Assembly (NCBI GenBank): GCA_002989075.1
Contig: PSQN01000008.1
Location: forward strand, 248,001-312,000
Length of the DNA: 64,000 nucleotides
From: Arthonia radiata
Lineage: Eukaryota; Ascomycota; Arthoniomycetes; Arthoniales; Arthoniaceae
Direction of reading: 5' to 3'
Below the pieces are notes generated by a model. The model ran no database searches. It was not told where the DNA came from and saw only the letters and a list, made by a program, of their open reading frames with translations. Shown in pieces: positions 43,041-54,730 of this stretch. Position 1 is the stretch's first letter; each line of letters opens with the position of its first letter. A program made the translations under genes and the position numbers.

Positions 43041-44421
43041 GTCTCGTGTGACGACTGGCTGCTTGTGTCAATCTTTATAGCTCTTCATAACAGCCCTCGA
43101 TACACTGACTTGGGATCTTATGGCCGCACAATGGGCAGTGCAGGCCAACTGCGCCTGAACATGGGCCTTTACCTCCGTGTGGGCATGCGTTACAATGATC
43201 CATGATGCGTTCTGTCCTGATGATATTGGGCGATACCGTCTGATGCGTGATGTCTACAGCACCAGCAAACATGGCAGCACACCGTCTTTATGTATCTACC
43301 ATGAAGGGGACTCTAAGCTGGCAGCTAACGGCACCTGTGCGTCAGATCCGTGTTGAGGCATGCATCGCACCTCGAGTAGACGATCCCTGCGTAGCCATAA
43401 CAAAGAACAACGGCAGCGCGCCGGGCCGCTGGAAGTTACTGCGTCTCACGCCTCAACAGCTAACCCAATGATGGTGGTGAGGAAGCGCATCGAGTCATTG
43501 CTAGTCGCTGGATCGTTCAATGTTCTCTTCTCGGGATGTGACGTGAGAATGCTTCGAAGATATCAAGTACTTGCAAGTCTGTGCAGCGTTCGGTAAAGGT
43601 TGTGTCGAGATGGATCGTGACGGCGACATGCGGGCCTCGCAAGACGGCAAATTACGGAGGCCGGTTTTGAGAGCTTTCCCGGCCGAGACAGACTAGATTG
43701 TTCATCTTTTCAGGTCCATTGGCATCTACGGGAAACTGTAATGTGCGGTAAAGGTCGCTTTGAGCGCGATCGCAGCGTCCGTACATGGGCGGCGCAAGAT
43801 GGCAAGCTTCGCACTGTAGATTCGCAAGGCTTTGCGGCTGACGTAGAGTAGACTTCCTCCGTTTCATCCAGGAGTGGCGACGATCGGCGAGCAACTGCAA
43901 CGTACGGCATAGGGCGCTCCGCGAACGTGGTCACCGCCGACAAGGGGGCAGCGTCAGATACTGTATCGCGTGGTTCTGACGTGAAAGGATGTGCTGACGA
44001 GACACAGCATAGCGACCTTTCATGAGCGCCGGCTACTTACCAGCAAATGCAATGTGCGATGTAGGCCGCTCTGGGGCGGATGCTGGCGCCAATGCGTGGG
44101 CGTCGTGAAGATGCATGCTTCGCTGTCGGGTCAGCCAGGGTACTGAAAGCTGAGTCAAAGTGGTGTACGTTCACACTCTCCGCTCGCGGCTCCAATCTGT
44201 GGTGCAAGATCTGTGGCGGTGCAAGACGCAGCCGTACAAAGTCTACTTACTATTAGCTCAACCAAAGCAACCTACCGCGTTGGAGCAAGGTAAGCATCTA
44301 CAATATCCGGCGTAAGTCTCCACCAGCATCAGCGCGATGGTGCACTGTATAGCTGTTCATTTTAGCTTGCGCCTTGAACACTCGCGAAGCTATGAATATG
44401 CCCTAAAGTTAAAGATATGTT
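43041..44421. other. Gene-poor region with a Cys-rich ORF and diverged tandem repeat
   Basis: About 1.4 kb with no secure gene. It contains a 42-aa minus-strand frame (43075-43203, MDHCNACPHGGKGPCSG and HCPLCGHKIPSQC, six or more Cys, zinc-binding style) that may be an exon or a separate small gene. It also contains the four-unit repeat listed at 43580-44135. Confidence 0.45.
43580..44135 (-). repeat. Four-unit diverged tandem repeat, period about 155 bp
   Basis: Units begin near 43581, 43738, 43896 and 44048. Each contains a diverged GTGCGGTAAAGGTCGCT-like core and a later GCAAGATGGCAA-like block (units 1 and 2 share CGGTAAAGGT and GCAAGA-GGCAA). On the minus strand the units encode related peptides, for example SLPSCAAHVRTLRSRSKRPL against NLPSCEARMSPSRSISTQPL, and AERPMPYVAVAR against PERPTSHIAFAG. 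The last is followed by a canonical GTAAGT (44040). This suggests a repeat-bearing minus-strand gene or its relic, but I could not build a complete gene model. Confidence 0.6.
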
Positions 44422-45582
44422 CTACATTTTCCGTTTGCAGATCTCAGCCATATCAAAGGCGTGTGGTGAATCTGCTCTCTTCGTGACAACGCCTTTTTCG
44501 GTCGCAATGCCATCGATCAGGCTTGCAGGCGTCACGTCAAAAGCAGGGTTCCACACTTCAATACCCGCCGCTGCAATACAGACTCGCTGTGCAGGGTGGT
44601 CAAGATCCAGCTTGCCGCCAGACACGATTGGCCCGGCTATCGTCGTCATCTCGGACGATGCCCGCTCTTCGATCTTGATATCTTGTCCAGACTCAGTCTC
44701 CAGGTCTACTGTACTACATGGCGCCGCAACGAGGAATTTGACACCGTGATGTTTTGCAGCGATTGCCAACGCATAGGTCCCAATCTTGTTAGCTGTATCG
44801 CCATTCGCAGCGATGCGGTCAGCACCGACTACGACAGCTGTAATGGGGTTACCTTCTTGCTGCCGAATATGCATGAGTGCTGCCGCCATGGAGTCGGTGA
44901 TCAAACTCGCAGGGATTTCATCATGGATGAGCTCGAACGCAGTAAGTCGAGAGCCTTGGTTGTAAGGTCGAGTTTCTGTGCAGAATGCACGCTGCAATTT
45001 GCCCATAGCGTGTACTGAGCGGATGACACCAAGGGCTGTACCATAGCCGGCCGTAGCGAGCGAGCCAGTGTTGCAGTGAGTCAGTATGTTCGCACCTACT
45101 TGCCCGTTAGGCAGAGCGTGCTCGACGATCCATCGTGCTCCGTGATCGCTGAGGAGCTTATTGTCGCGGAGGTCGGTCTCCAATGTTTCGGCAGCGCTCT
45201 TCAGATATGCCTCAAAGACGGCACCAGCATTGCTATATGCCATGGCAGCATCCTGTGCAATGTCTTTGAAGTCGAAAGCCATATTGCGCAGGTTGACGGC
45301 AGTGGGCCGGCTGGTCACGATGTAGTCAAGTTTGTCGCCTATGATGTGCACAGCATCTGCCAGTTCCCTGACATCTGCCTTCAATTTTCGGTCGATCTCA
45401 ACAGCTAGACTGAGAATGCCGACCATGGCTATAGCTGGCGCGCCTCTCACTCGCATCTCTTTAATGGCGCGCCACCCATCCTCAGACGTGGAGACTTCAT
45501 CGTAGTGCACCTTGTGAGGCAGCTGCAGCTGATCCAGGACCTGCAGAGACCCACGCTGGTACTTGATGGCTTCGAGGACCAT
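44422..45582 (-). CDS. MRI1: Methylthioribose-1-phosphate isomerase
   Basis: Single exon, 386 aa. It has all aIF2B-like MTR1P isomerase blocks: MRVRGAPAIAMVGILSLAVE, LTHCNTGSLATAGYGTALGV (with the catalytic Cys in THCNTG), TETRPYNQGSRLTAFELIHD, LITDSMAAAL, VVGADRIAANGDTANKIGTY (catalytic Asp in VGADR), FLVAAPCSTVD and IEVWNPAFDVTP. The enzyme converts methylthioribose-1-phosphate to methylthioribulose-1-phosphate in the cytosolic methionine-salvage pathway. It lacks the insertions of true eIF2B subunits. Its promoter is shared with the divergent sphingolipid methyltransferase gene, 617 bp away. Confidence 0.96.
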   Translation of the reverse strand: MVLEAIKYQRGSLQVLDQLQLPHKVHYDEVSTSEDGWRAIKEMRVRGAPAIAMVGILSLAVEIDRKLKADVRELADAVHIIGDKLDYIVTSRPTAVNLRNMAFDFKDIAQDAAMAYSNAGAVFEAYLKSAAETLETDLRDNKLLSDHGARWIVEHALPNGQVGANILTHCNTGSLATAGYGTALGVIRSVHAMGKLQRAFCTETRPYNQGSRLTAFELIHDEIPASLITDSMAAALMHIRQQEGNPITAVVVGADRIAANGDTANKIGTYALAIAAKHHGVKFLVAAPCSTVDLETESGQDIKIEERASSEMTTIAGPIVSGGKLDLDHPAQRVCIAAAGIEVWNPAFDVTPASLIDGIATEKGVVTKRADSPHAFDMAEICKRKM

Positions 45583-46199
45583 TCCGGAATACCACCTGGG
45601 TTTCTTGGGGTTCGTCTAATCGGTATCAGAGGTTGCTAGCTGCGTGGAGAAAATCCTCCGAGGTCGGTCGCGGCGAAGGACTGAAAAATGTCGAGTCGAG
45701 AGGGCCGATTTTTCAACAACCTCTGATTGAGACACGAATAGCATCAACAGAAAGCGCGCGCGATTCTGTACACATTGTGTTATTCACGAGACCTCAGAAG
45801 CATTTTTCAGTTTAGGTGATTCTTGGTGGTGGTGATCGTTTTGGTGACAGTTCGAGGATTTTCGAGTTTCAAGTCAGACGGACCCAATTTTCAAGGTTGT
45901 GCGACGGGGGTAACATTAGTACTATCATAAAGAGCGCGCGATTCTGCATATGTTGTGCTGTTCTCCAGACGGTAGACGCAATTTTCATTTACGTGATTCT
46001 CGCTCAAGGTAATGATTTGTCCGAAAGACAAGGGCCTTTCAGGGGCGTCGGCGCTAAGTCCGGGGGTAAAGCCGGAGTGAGACAACGCCAAGGCTGGGGG
46101 TTCACTAGCGCACTGCATTGGCTTGAGCTCACACAGAAAAAAGTTGCTGCAGCTCATCCGGTACATGCTGTCTGGACGCAAGCCCGCACCACAGCAGCA
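45583..46199. promoter_or_regulatory. Shared MRI1/MTS1 promoter with duplicated module
   Basis: 617 bp between divergent starts. It contains two diverged direct copies of a module of about 140 bp (45697-45835 and 45876-46014) offset by 178 bp, each holding the same 13 bases GCGCGCGATTCTG. Confidence 0.7.
45697..46014 (+). repeat. Diverged direct repeat, two copies, 178-bp offset
   Basis: Copy 1 (45697-45835) and copy 2 (45876-46014) share, in order, a TTTTCAA block, the exact GCGCGCGATTCTG (45756 and 45934), a TTGTG-T-TTC block, a -GCA-TTTTCA-TTTA block and GTGATTCT. They differ at many positions between, so the duplication is old or under partial constraint. Confidence 0.75.
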
Positions 46200-47935
46200 A
46201 TGTCCCAGACAGGCTCCAATGCTCCTTCAGAGGACTCTTTTGAGTTCGTTCACACTCCACCAGCTCCCTCGACCACCCTTCCAGCCAACCAGTGCGGTGT
46301 ACGCACCACTTCCGTAAGCTCTTCCCCAGTCCCAAGACTCTTCCAGTGCGCGGTGTATCACACTCAGCAGCGTCACAAGCTCACATCCGTTGCCAGTATC
46401 CCGCAATAAAGAATGCACCGCTTCCTGCAGACGCTGCGGGCAGCGACTCCTTTTCCAACACTCTCCTCGTCACGCTCCTCACCTTGATACCTCTCTACCT
46501 CAGTTGGCAAATTGGCGGCGGCATCAAGACATGGATCTTCCTTTCTCTCTTTACCACCATTCCCATTCTCGCGGCTTTCTGGACCGCCGCTTCAAGCATG
46601 TCTCCTCGCAAGAATGAGAAGGCAACATATTCCGGGCGGCCCGTGGAGTACTATCTCGACTTCCGTAACCAGAATGACCAGTTAAAATACCGTGGACGAA
46701 GCAAGATTCCAATGGAGACATTTCACGAGATGTACTTCGACGGTGAAGTGGAGTTCAAAGGTGACGCGCTGGAGGTCATGGAATATAGACATGACTGGGC
46801 GACCTTCAAGTTCACCATCAGCCTATACTGGTTCTTCTTGACGGGCTTCTTACCCGAGATGCTCATGCATACACGTTCGCAAGGTAAGCAGCCTCCTTTT
46901 AGAGCTTACTGCACTCCGGAGTGACCTCAACTGACACCGCCTCAAGACGAAGAACAAGTCCGCGACCACTACGACCGCGGCGACGACTTCTACTCCTGGT
47001 TCCTCGGTCCGCGCATGATCTACACCTCCGGCATCATCTCAGACCCCTCGCACGAAGAGTCGCTCGAACAGCTCCAAGACAACAAACTCGCCATCGTCTG
47101 TGAAAAGATCAACCTCAAACACTCCCAGACCCTCCTCGACATCGGCTGCGGCTGGGGCACCCTCGCCCGCTATGCCTCCACGCACTACGGCGCGCACGTC
47201 ACAGGGGCCACCCTTGGCCGGAACCAGACCGCTTGGGGCAACACGGGTCTCCGCAAGGACGGGATCTCAGAGTCGCAGAGCCGCATCCTCTGTATGGACT
47301 ACCGTGACATCCCACGCCCCGATTCCGGGGTATACGACGCCATCACCTGCCTTGAAATGGCCGAGCACGTCGGTGTGAGGCATTTCTCCTCCTTCCTGAA
47401 CCAAGTCTCGGACATGCTCTCCGACGACGGGACCTTCTTCCTGCAGATCGCGGGTATCCGCAAATGCTGGCAGTACGAAGACTTGATCTGGGGCCTCTTC
47501 ATGAACAAGTACATTTTCCCCGGCGCAGACGCGTCAACGCCGCTATTCTGGTTCGTCGACAAGCTCGAAGGCGCGGGATTCGAGATCAAAGGCATCGACA
47601 CCATCGGCGTGCACTACAGCGCGACGATCTGGCGCTGGTACAGGAACTGGATGGCGAGCCGCGAGAAGGTGGTGGCGAAGTACGGGGAGCGGTGGTTTAG
47701 GATTTGGGAGTTCTTCTTGGCGTACTCGACGATCATTAGCAGGCAGGGGAGCGCAACGTGTTATCAGATTACGTGTGTTAAGAATCTAAACAGTACCCAT
47801 CGGATCGAGGGCGTGCCGAATCAGTTCGGGTTGATGGGAGCGTTGGCGGCTGCGAAGGTGAGTCAGGCGGCGAATAAGGTCGGGGAGAAGGTGGGCGATG
47901 TCGCGGGGAAGCTGAGGGATGTGGTGGAGAGGTGA
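46200..47935 (+). CDS. MTS1: Sphingolipid C9-methyltransferase
   Basis: Exons are 46200-46313, 46397-46883 and 46947-47935 (529 aa). The introns (83 bp GTAAGC; 63 bp GTAAGC) restore GVRTTS|YPAIKNAPLPAD and MHTRSQ|DEEQVRDHYDRGDDF. Two membrane spans (LLVTLLTLIPLYLSW, TWIFLSLFTTIPILAAFW) precede the cyclopropane-synthase-like SAM domain: YDRGDDFYSWFLG, TLLDIGCGWGTLARY (SAM motif I), MDYRDIP, CLEMAEHVGVRHF and QIAGIRK. Family knowledge: fungal Mts1/Smt1 adds the C9 methyl to the delta-8 sphingoid base of glucosylceramide at the ER and affects hyphal growth, membrane order and, in plant pathogens, virulence. The start ATG gives the SFEFVHTPP segment typical of orthologues. Confidence 0.95.
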
Positions 47936-48159
47936 GATCGGAGAATGTGGCCGAGACAAAAGCATTTGTGTGGACTGTATACGCATGTGGAGGATATATA
48001 CCACAACTTATACTCGGATTCTGGGCCTTCGAGCCTGCGCCCCAGAGGGATGAGGCTTTCTCACTGCTTTATTTGCAGTGAGTTTGCCCGCGCTGTCGCA
48101 AATTGACAATTTTGTAGCCATACGTTTGGCTGTGAGACACTCAACACCGAGTATTCTAT

Positions 48160-51159
48160 CTAATTCGGCGCCATCCAAGCATCCCCCAACCTCAAGCCCC
48201 TAACGTCCGTCCACACATTATCGATCGAGTCCCTCAGCGCAGCCATAGTATCCGCACTGACGCGTTTCTGCAATTTATACTCGTTCCTCTTGCGCGTGGG
48301 CGTAATAGAGGCGTTTACACTGACATCCCCGACAACGCACGCGCTCTTGCCACCCCAGACGCTGTCGTAGACTGTAGTCCAGAGCGTGGTGACGTCGATC
48401 GTCATATCGGCGGTGTAGTAGATGCGGCAGTCTGCGGGCTCGTAAACGAACTGAAGAGGGGTTTGACTGGCGTCGCCTTGTCTGATACCATCTCGAAAGT
48501 TGACGGCGTAATTGTTGATGGCTCTTCGCAACGGGTACTCGCTATACAGACCCAGCTCTGTAGTTGCGAGTTGCTCGCGTGCAGCGTCGTCAGCGGCCAG
48601 GGTGAAGGTGTCGTTCACGGCTTGGTAGATGAAGTCCCAGGGGTAGTCGTTTGTGCCTTTGACGCCGCCTACGGCTTGGGTGATACTGCACGCACACTCA
48701 ATCAGCACTTCGCCATATTTGAGCAACTTCCGAATGCGAGATACGTACCCTTCTTGTGGTCGCCCGCCCAATGCAATCGTTTTGACGCCGCCTTGTTGGC
48801 GCATGAACTCGGAAAAGATCGTGCACGTGCTCGCGCAATAGCCGTCGTAGACGATGATGATGTTTTCCGGCTCGTAAGGGCGACTCGTTACCAGATCAGT
48901 GCGGTTGCAGTATCCTGTAGGTCGTCAGTAAGAGCAGCCCCTGGTATCTTTTGAACCCGGGCTCAGTGGTCGAAAGTGCAACGCCAGTTTGTCAAACCCC
49001 TCGTGAAAAGCCTGGACTCGGAATGGGGCTTGAAGTACGCTGTTAACTTACCAGTAACTTCAATACCTGACGTGTAGATGCTGGTGCAGTCCGAAAGATT
49101 CCAGCGGATGATGTCAGTAAAATTGTCGCCGTTGAAGACATTAGGTCCAAACTTGTCCGGCCAAGAAATAAATGGCTCGTAATCCACGTTCAGGTCTGCC
49201 CGATAGTCAAATGGCGTGCCAAGAAAGTCATCAAGCACGACGTTCGCCGGGTCGAAAATGTCCCATGGGTATACGGACCCAGACACGTTCGATACGGTCT
49301 GTCCAATGATGTCGGTGCTTTCGAAAGCTCGGAAACGTGTAGCGCCTAGATAGTGGATGTTAGCCGAGACCTCCATGCAGCGGGAACGTCACTGAGTCGT
49401 GCTTCAAGAATGGAGCTTTCCACGCAACGCCGGCAGGATCGCTCCTACACAGGAGAAGGCTGACACTGAAAGAAGAGTCCCAGGCGCTCGACTGCTTACC
49501 ATAGGGAAGCTGGTCCGGAAACAGCTGTTTAAAGACATCGTAGCCTTGCAAAATTGTTCCACCAGCGTTAGCGCTCACATCGATGATCAGCTTCTGCTTG
49601 CCGTCTGTCTTGGACTGCTTCAAGAATGTGGTGACGACATCCTGGAAGGATTCTTCTTGAGATCCGTCGCCAACAAAGGAAGGGATGGAGAGTACCGCGA
49701 CGTCTTGGTAGCCAGGGTTGCTGAGATAGTAGCCACCAACAAGGTTCCGCTCGTTTCGGATTACTGGCGATGGGTAGCCAGGCGCGGGAATGGTTGTTGA
49801 CGTGGGAGCAGCAGAGCTGGAGCTTGAAGTAGTGCTCGTGCTCTCAGGAGGGTTCACGTATTTGGTGTACAGATCGCTGCCGCTCGCAATGCCACCGAAG
49901 TTGACTAGCACGCGAGCAAAGTTCGGGTAGCTTGAGGTGGTACCATTGGCAAAGGTCAGCTCGGTGGTAGCGTTCGGATATACGTAAGCACCTCGCCCGC
50001 CTCCGCCAAAGATGCCTGTTCCGGTGCCTGTGCTCCCGAGACTGATCTGAGCTAGCTCGTAGAACAAGTTGTTGTACAGTGCATCTGGGTCTTGAAGCGA
50101 GCCAAACTGACTCAGAGGCTCTAGATAAGCCGCTGCATCTTGGCCATCGATCTGTGTAACCGTAGAAGCCTTGGTCCCGTTCATCGATTGAGCTAGGATA
50201 TCTGCATAGACATAGATTTGGGGGAGGGTCTGTTTTGGAACTGTCAGCGCGGACTAGCAGCAGCGGCAGCTCTTTGCCACAATGTAATCGCGTCCTGGGA
50301 AAGCTAGCGCCGCTACTTGAATGGTAAAACTACTTGTGTAGGAGCTCTCAACTGACCTTGCCATCGCCTGAGACGGAGACCAAAGGGATAGTCCGCCCGT
50401 ATGTAAAGATGCCCCCTGAGACGTGTTAGCCAATGAACTCGGGGCAGCGTAGGCATGATTCTCGATGAGGTCTGTCACAGTCCAAAAACACAGCGCCGGG
50501 ACTTGTATGCCTAGGCGCACGCGTGCGTTTACAGCCAATGCTAATCGTCCGCTCGCTCTCTTCCTCACTAACTCACCAACCAGATTCGGTGTGTACCGAA
50601 AGTGACCATCATGCGTAGTCTGGAACAACCTATACAGATCGAACTCGAGATCATACTCGCTCTCGTAGCCACCGGCACTGGCCTGACTGATGATCCTCTC
50701 CAGGGTACCGTTGATGTCAGCTGCTGGCTCCAGGTAGCCTTCGGGCGGGTCGACAAGGTAAGCGGTTGTTGATTGCCACAGAATATAGGGTTTGAGTGAC
50801 TCCAACCAAGGTCCAGCCGCCTCCTTATCAAACGGTACACTCTGTTGGCACGCATAAGCCACATCAGCTGGAATCGTAGGCACAGCAGCCGTAGCGCCTG
50901 CTACCAGCGAAGCCACGCTTGCACACGGTTCATCCGCACCAGCAGGCGTGGTCGTTGTGGGCGCAGGTGCAGGCGTAGACGTCGCGTTCGCTGAAGAAGC
51001 GCCGTAGCTATACGCGTTAGCCCACGCGTACGTCTGTGCTGGCCGCGCCGCTGTCTCCACAACAGCGGGCTTGTTCGGCCATTGCGAGACGCCTTGGGGT
51101 GCTGCTAGGACGCTGCGCGCTAAGACAGCGAACAGGAGCGCTCTTGTACTGTAGGTCAT
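48160..51159 (-). CDS. Secreted S41-type (CPAF-like) serine peptidase
   Basis: Exons are 51159-50577, 50415-50357, 50229-49500, 49345-49052, 48914-48749 and 48685-48160 (785 aa). All five introns are in phase. The joins restore NLVG|GIFTYGRTIPLVSV, SGDGK|TLPQIYVYADILAQ, LPYG|ATRFRAFEST, EVTG|YCNRTDLV and PQEG|ITQAVGGVKG. The signal peptide is MTYSTRALLFAVLARSVLA. A Thr/Ala/Pro segment follows, then YDLEFDLYRLFQTTHDGHF, a Ser/Thr linker, the strand KLIIDVSANAGGTILQGYDV and IIIVYDGYCASTCTIFSEF, where the Ser of CAST-C is the expected nucleophile. It is broadly conserved in ascomycetes, with extracellular substrates unknown. The short second exon (59 bp) is easily missed. Confidence 0.88.
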
Positions 51160-51829
51160 GCTGGTTTATGACCGAGATTGGCGAATTGGTGCTTATCTCT
51201 AATGGTGGCTCAAGTGTATGTGGGCTCCTCGCTGCTGTGACTGGAGAGCAGCTCGCGATGTTCAAAGACACGAAATCCACGTTCTGTCGGTACGGCGCCG
51301 CGGACTCGGGCTTCTGAACTGGCAATTACCCAGCTATGTGCTACAGTGCTGTTGCTGTGCAGGCGTGCTTCGCTCGAGCCAAGTGATTGGGAAGCCATCA
51401 CGGCGTACGCAGGCGATTTATACTCCACCGCGTTTATTATAGCCGAGATAGCGACAAGCTCCTCGTTATCACTGCAATCACCAAATGATTGCATACTGCG
51501 TGGTTGTACATGAAGGTGGTGTCAATGGTGCATGCAGTGTCAGGGGTAGTGATTCTATAGCTGCCTTTAGAGGCTAGGGCGAACGCATACCGGCCTAGTA
51601 CAGCCTAGCGCAGATCATGTGAGAACTTTATGGACGCCGATCATGGAGTGGAGCTCTTCATTATGTACTTCGGCGTAGCTGCTCCGCTATGGCATGTACA
51701 TCCTTCTCTAGTAGGCATCGTAATACATCACTTTAGTAGTCTTCAACAGTACTCTCCAGTCAAGACTTGAGCGTCTCCTCTCAAGCGCTACAACACCCAT
51801 CAGGCGCATCCGGCGAGTTGACAATCTCA
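51160..51829. other. Intergenic region
   Basis: About 670 bp between the S41 peptidase start and the 3' end of the BTB gene. No gene or repeat seen. Confidence 0.5.
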
Positions 51830-53917
51830 CTACTGTTGCTCTTCTTCAACGCTTTTGTGCTTTGCTGAAACAACACTGTAGATTTCGAAGCACTCCTCCG
51901 TCTCTGTGAGACTGCGTTTGCCATACTCCAATGCTCGCGTGTAGGTTGCGAAATAGCTACTGTGACGTGCGTGGGATATCTGAGCGTCGGTGAGCTGCGC
52001 ACGCAGCTGGACAGACTGCGATTCGAGAGCACGGCAAGAATCTTTGAGGGCTTTCTGTGTCACTTCGAAGCTGTCCACAGCGGTGTCCAGGCGCCTGCAG
52101 TCTGACGCCGCCCTCCCTACGTCCTCCGCCAGCTTGCCTAGACGATCTTTCTTAGCCTCAGTCTCCGCGGTTTGTGACGTCAAGCTGTCTATAGACAGCT
52201 GAGTCTTGTCAAGTTTTTCGCGCAGAGAAAGCAGGCGTTCCTAGATTACAGCTATCAGCACTGAGACAATGAAAAGTGGTACAATTGACCAAGCTCAGAC
52301 TGTCAAAGGCCACGAGCATGCGACAGGCGTATAAGCTGAGTAAAACTCCCTCGGATTCTGGGCTTACCTCGTTCAATTTGATATCGTCACGCTGTTGCTT
52401 GCAAATTGCACGCAGATGACGCGCTTGAATCCATGCACATAGCATTCTGTGTTCGTGCACAACTTCGCTGTTGTACACATTGAGATATCGCATCCCAATC
52501 CAAGATTGATACCGCTGATCTGGATCTGTGACTTTGTTTGCAACAGTAATGAGGTCCTCGGGCTGCGCAAGTTTCGATGGCCAGGTTGGTATGGAGAGTG
52601 GTGACGGATCGAGTCCTAATGCTTCCACAATCTCATCCTCTGTAAAACACGTGGACACAAGCGACTCGTGCGTTTTCGGATCGCGATTGCGGAGCAAGCA
52701 AAGTCCCAATATCAGATGATGGCGAATTTCAGGATAACCCTGACGGACAGTGAGGAGCGATAGCGTTTGGTCCATGGTCATGGTGACCACGGCCTTAACC
52801 AACTCATTGCGGAGTGAAAGGTCGACCGTCTCTCGACCACAGTACACGGTGTGGATAAGCGCCATTTGCTCCTAGCACCAACGGTGTCAGTTTTCAGGAC
52901 CCAGTCGTGCCACAAGGATGTCCAAACCGACAGAAGGGAAGTGCAGGATCGCCACGCAAGTATCAAGGGCGCAAACACTGCAGGGTGTATGACTTACATT
53001 CAGTGCCCATGTAGAGAACGACGAATGGCCTGGGAAGATGTCCGCAAGCTCGTGAGTGACTGCAGTCGCTTTCTGAAGTCTAGCAAGGGCAATGAGCCTG
53101 AGCGAGCGTACCATGTACTTCTCGGCAAGCGCGAAGACCTGAACTTGCAGTATAGCATTTATCAGCCCGTAGAAATTACCAACTGCTTCTGGGACCTCAT
53201 ATGTTGGAGGGTTCGCGCCGTAGCCTTGTGAGAAGTACTGCATCATGCAATAAGCGGCCTGTATCGGATTTGTCAGCAGGGTGTTCGCTAACAGAGAAAT
53301 GATATACTCCTGCTGATGACAGATCGGACAGCGTCCGAAACGAAGCCCGCGACGTAGCAGAGCTTGGAGCTTTTGCGTTGATTTCTGCAGCACACAAGCT
53401 TACCAGAGGCGGATCGTCTTCGAGAACAGCAGCGCCAGCGGAGGCCTCCCTGAATTGCCCATTGATGAGACGATCAAAGTAATCTGACCTCGCGGCAAGA
53501 CGACGCCTAGAGATGTTCCAAGTGCTGTTCGCAAGTTGCACCGTGAAGATGTCGTCAGTGGAACATCCGCTTGGAGCCGGCAATATGGCCTGGGATCGGT
53601 TGGGCTCTGTGAGCAACACCTAGCATTCAGCGTGTTAGCATTCGAGCATCGTCACTCTCGAATACCGCAAGTTGTAAGTGATGGCGGTCCCTACTAACCA
53701 TTGCATCTGTGCCAACCAGTGGGCGTGCCCACGTAAGAGCTGAAAAAGTATCGTGGCATCCACCGGAGCATATAATGCTCACGGCTGTGTCGAGTCTGCA
53801 GCTGAGTCGACCCCTTGACAAACTAGGAGGGGATTTCGGGCTTGTGTCCGTGGAGCTGGCCATCGTGCGCGAAGATTCGGGCGTGTGGAAAGACGCTGCA
53901 TCCGAACTAGATGACAT
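51830..53917 (-). CDS. BTB/POZ-domain protein with C-terminal coiled coil
   Basis: Exons are 53917-53699, 53619-53404, 53258-52998, 52871-52368 and 52240-51830 (536 aa), all with phase-0 introns of 79-145 bp. After a Ser/Thr-rich N-terminus, the BTB fold is recognisable: DDIFTVQLANSTWNISRRRL, AARSDYFDRLINGQFREA, LEDDPPL|AAYCMMQYFSQGY and FALAEKYMVRSLRLIALARL. A helical region follows, then a Gln/Glu/Lys-rich coiled coil in the last 130 residues. Intron 2 was placed at the GCTGAC/ATACAG acceptor because that keeps the BTB spacing. An alternative acceptor 51 bp upstream would insert 17 residues. Such fungal BTB proteins are often CUL3 adaptors or of unknown role. Confidence 0.8.
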
Positions 53918-54730
53918 TTCCACATACAGCCGCCGTGGCGGTGTGATCGATCGTAGCTTATGGCGAGTACTCATGACATTGCTGAAGCTTCCGTGTTGTC
54001 CAAGACGTGATATTGCAGATATTGCAAAGTCGGTGCATGTGATGATGTTTCTTGCGAGCAGGCTGGAGGTAAGAGAAGCAGCACACCAGGAGATAAGCGC
54101 GGTAATACGAGCTTTTGCCAGATGAGATGAAAGGAGGGTGTGTCTTTGGCCTCCTCTGTAGGCGCGTTTCTAGCTCAAAGCTCATGTGAAATGACTTTCA
54201 GACATGATGCCCACTGCCAACGCCGCCTTGCGCGCTCAATATTCATGCCGTCCAATGTGGATACAGCGCGAGATCGCATCGTTGCGTGGACGTTATCGCG
54301 TCACAGCTGTGCATGCTACAGTCATAAACCATCCCCTTGAGCGACGTTATCAAGCGCGTCAGAAGGGCCATGGTTGTGTCATCTTCGTGTCATTACTGCT
54401 CAAGGACGCAGCCACAGAACAAACGAGATCATGGTGAACGCGTTTGCAGACATAAACGCGTTGCTGTAACAGCAGACGATATTGATCAAAAACGATGAAG
54501 GTTTCTACGCTATTCCCTGTGTGACCTTCACCTGCCTATTGCACACTAGTTCCCTAGTCTGACCATCTCATTCGTCGTGAGCACTGAGACAGCAGTGTAT
54601 TGCCCATTGAAACGTCCCGCTCTCGCTTAACAATCCTAATGACAGCTTTTGCTGAAGCGTCTGGTTCCGTCAGGCGTGTCTTGCTCGTCGTCCAGCTGAG
54701 CAAGCACGCAGAACAGCCTCCGTAGCAGCC
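53918..54730. other. Divergent intergenic region BTB / GGT
   Basis: About 810 bp. The plus frame 53709-54125 runs antisense over the BTB start and lacks likeness. No repeat or RNA gene recognised. Confidence 0.5.

Noticed and set aside
53709-54125. 138-aa plus frame at the BTB promoter
   Set aside because: It overlaps the BTB first exon antisense and shows no family likeness.
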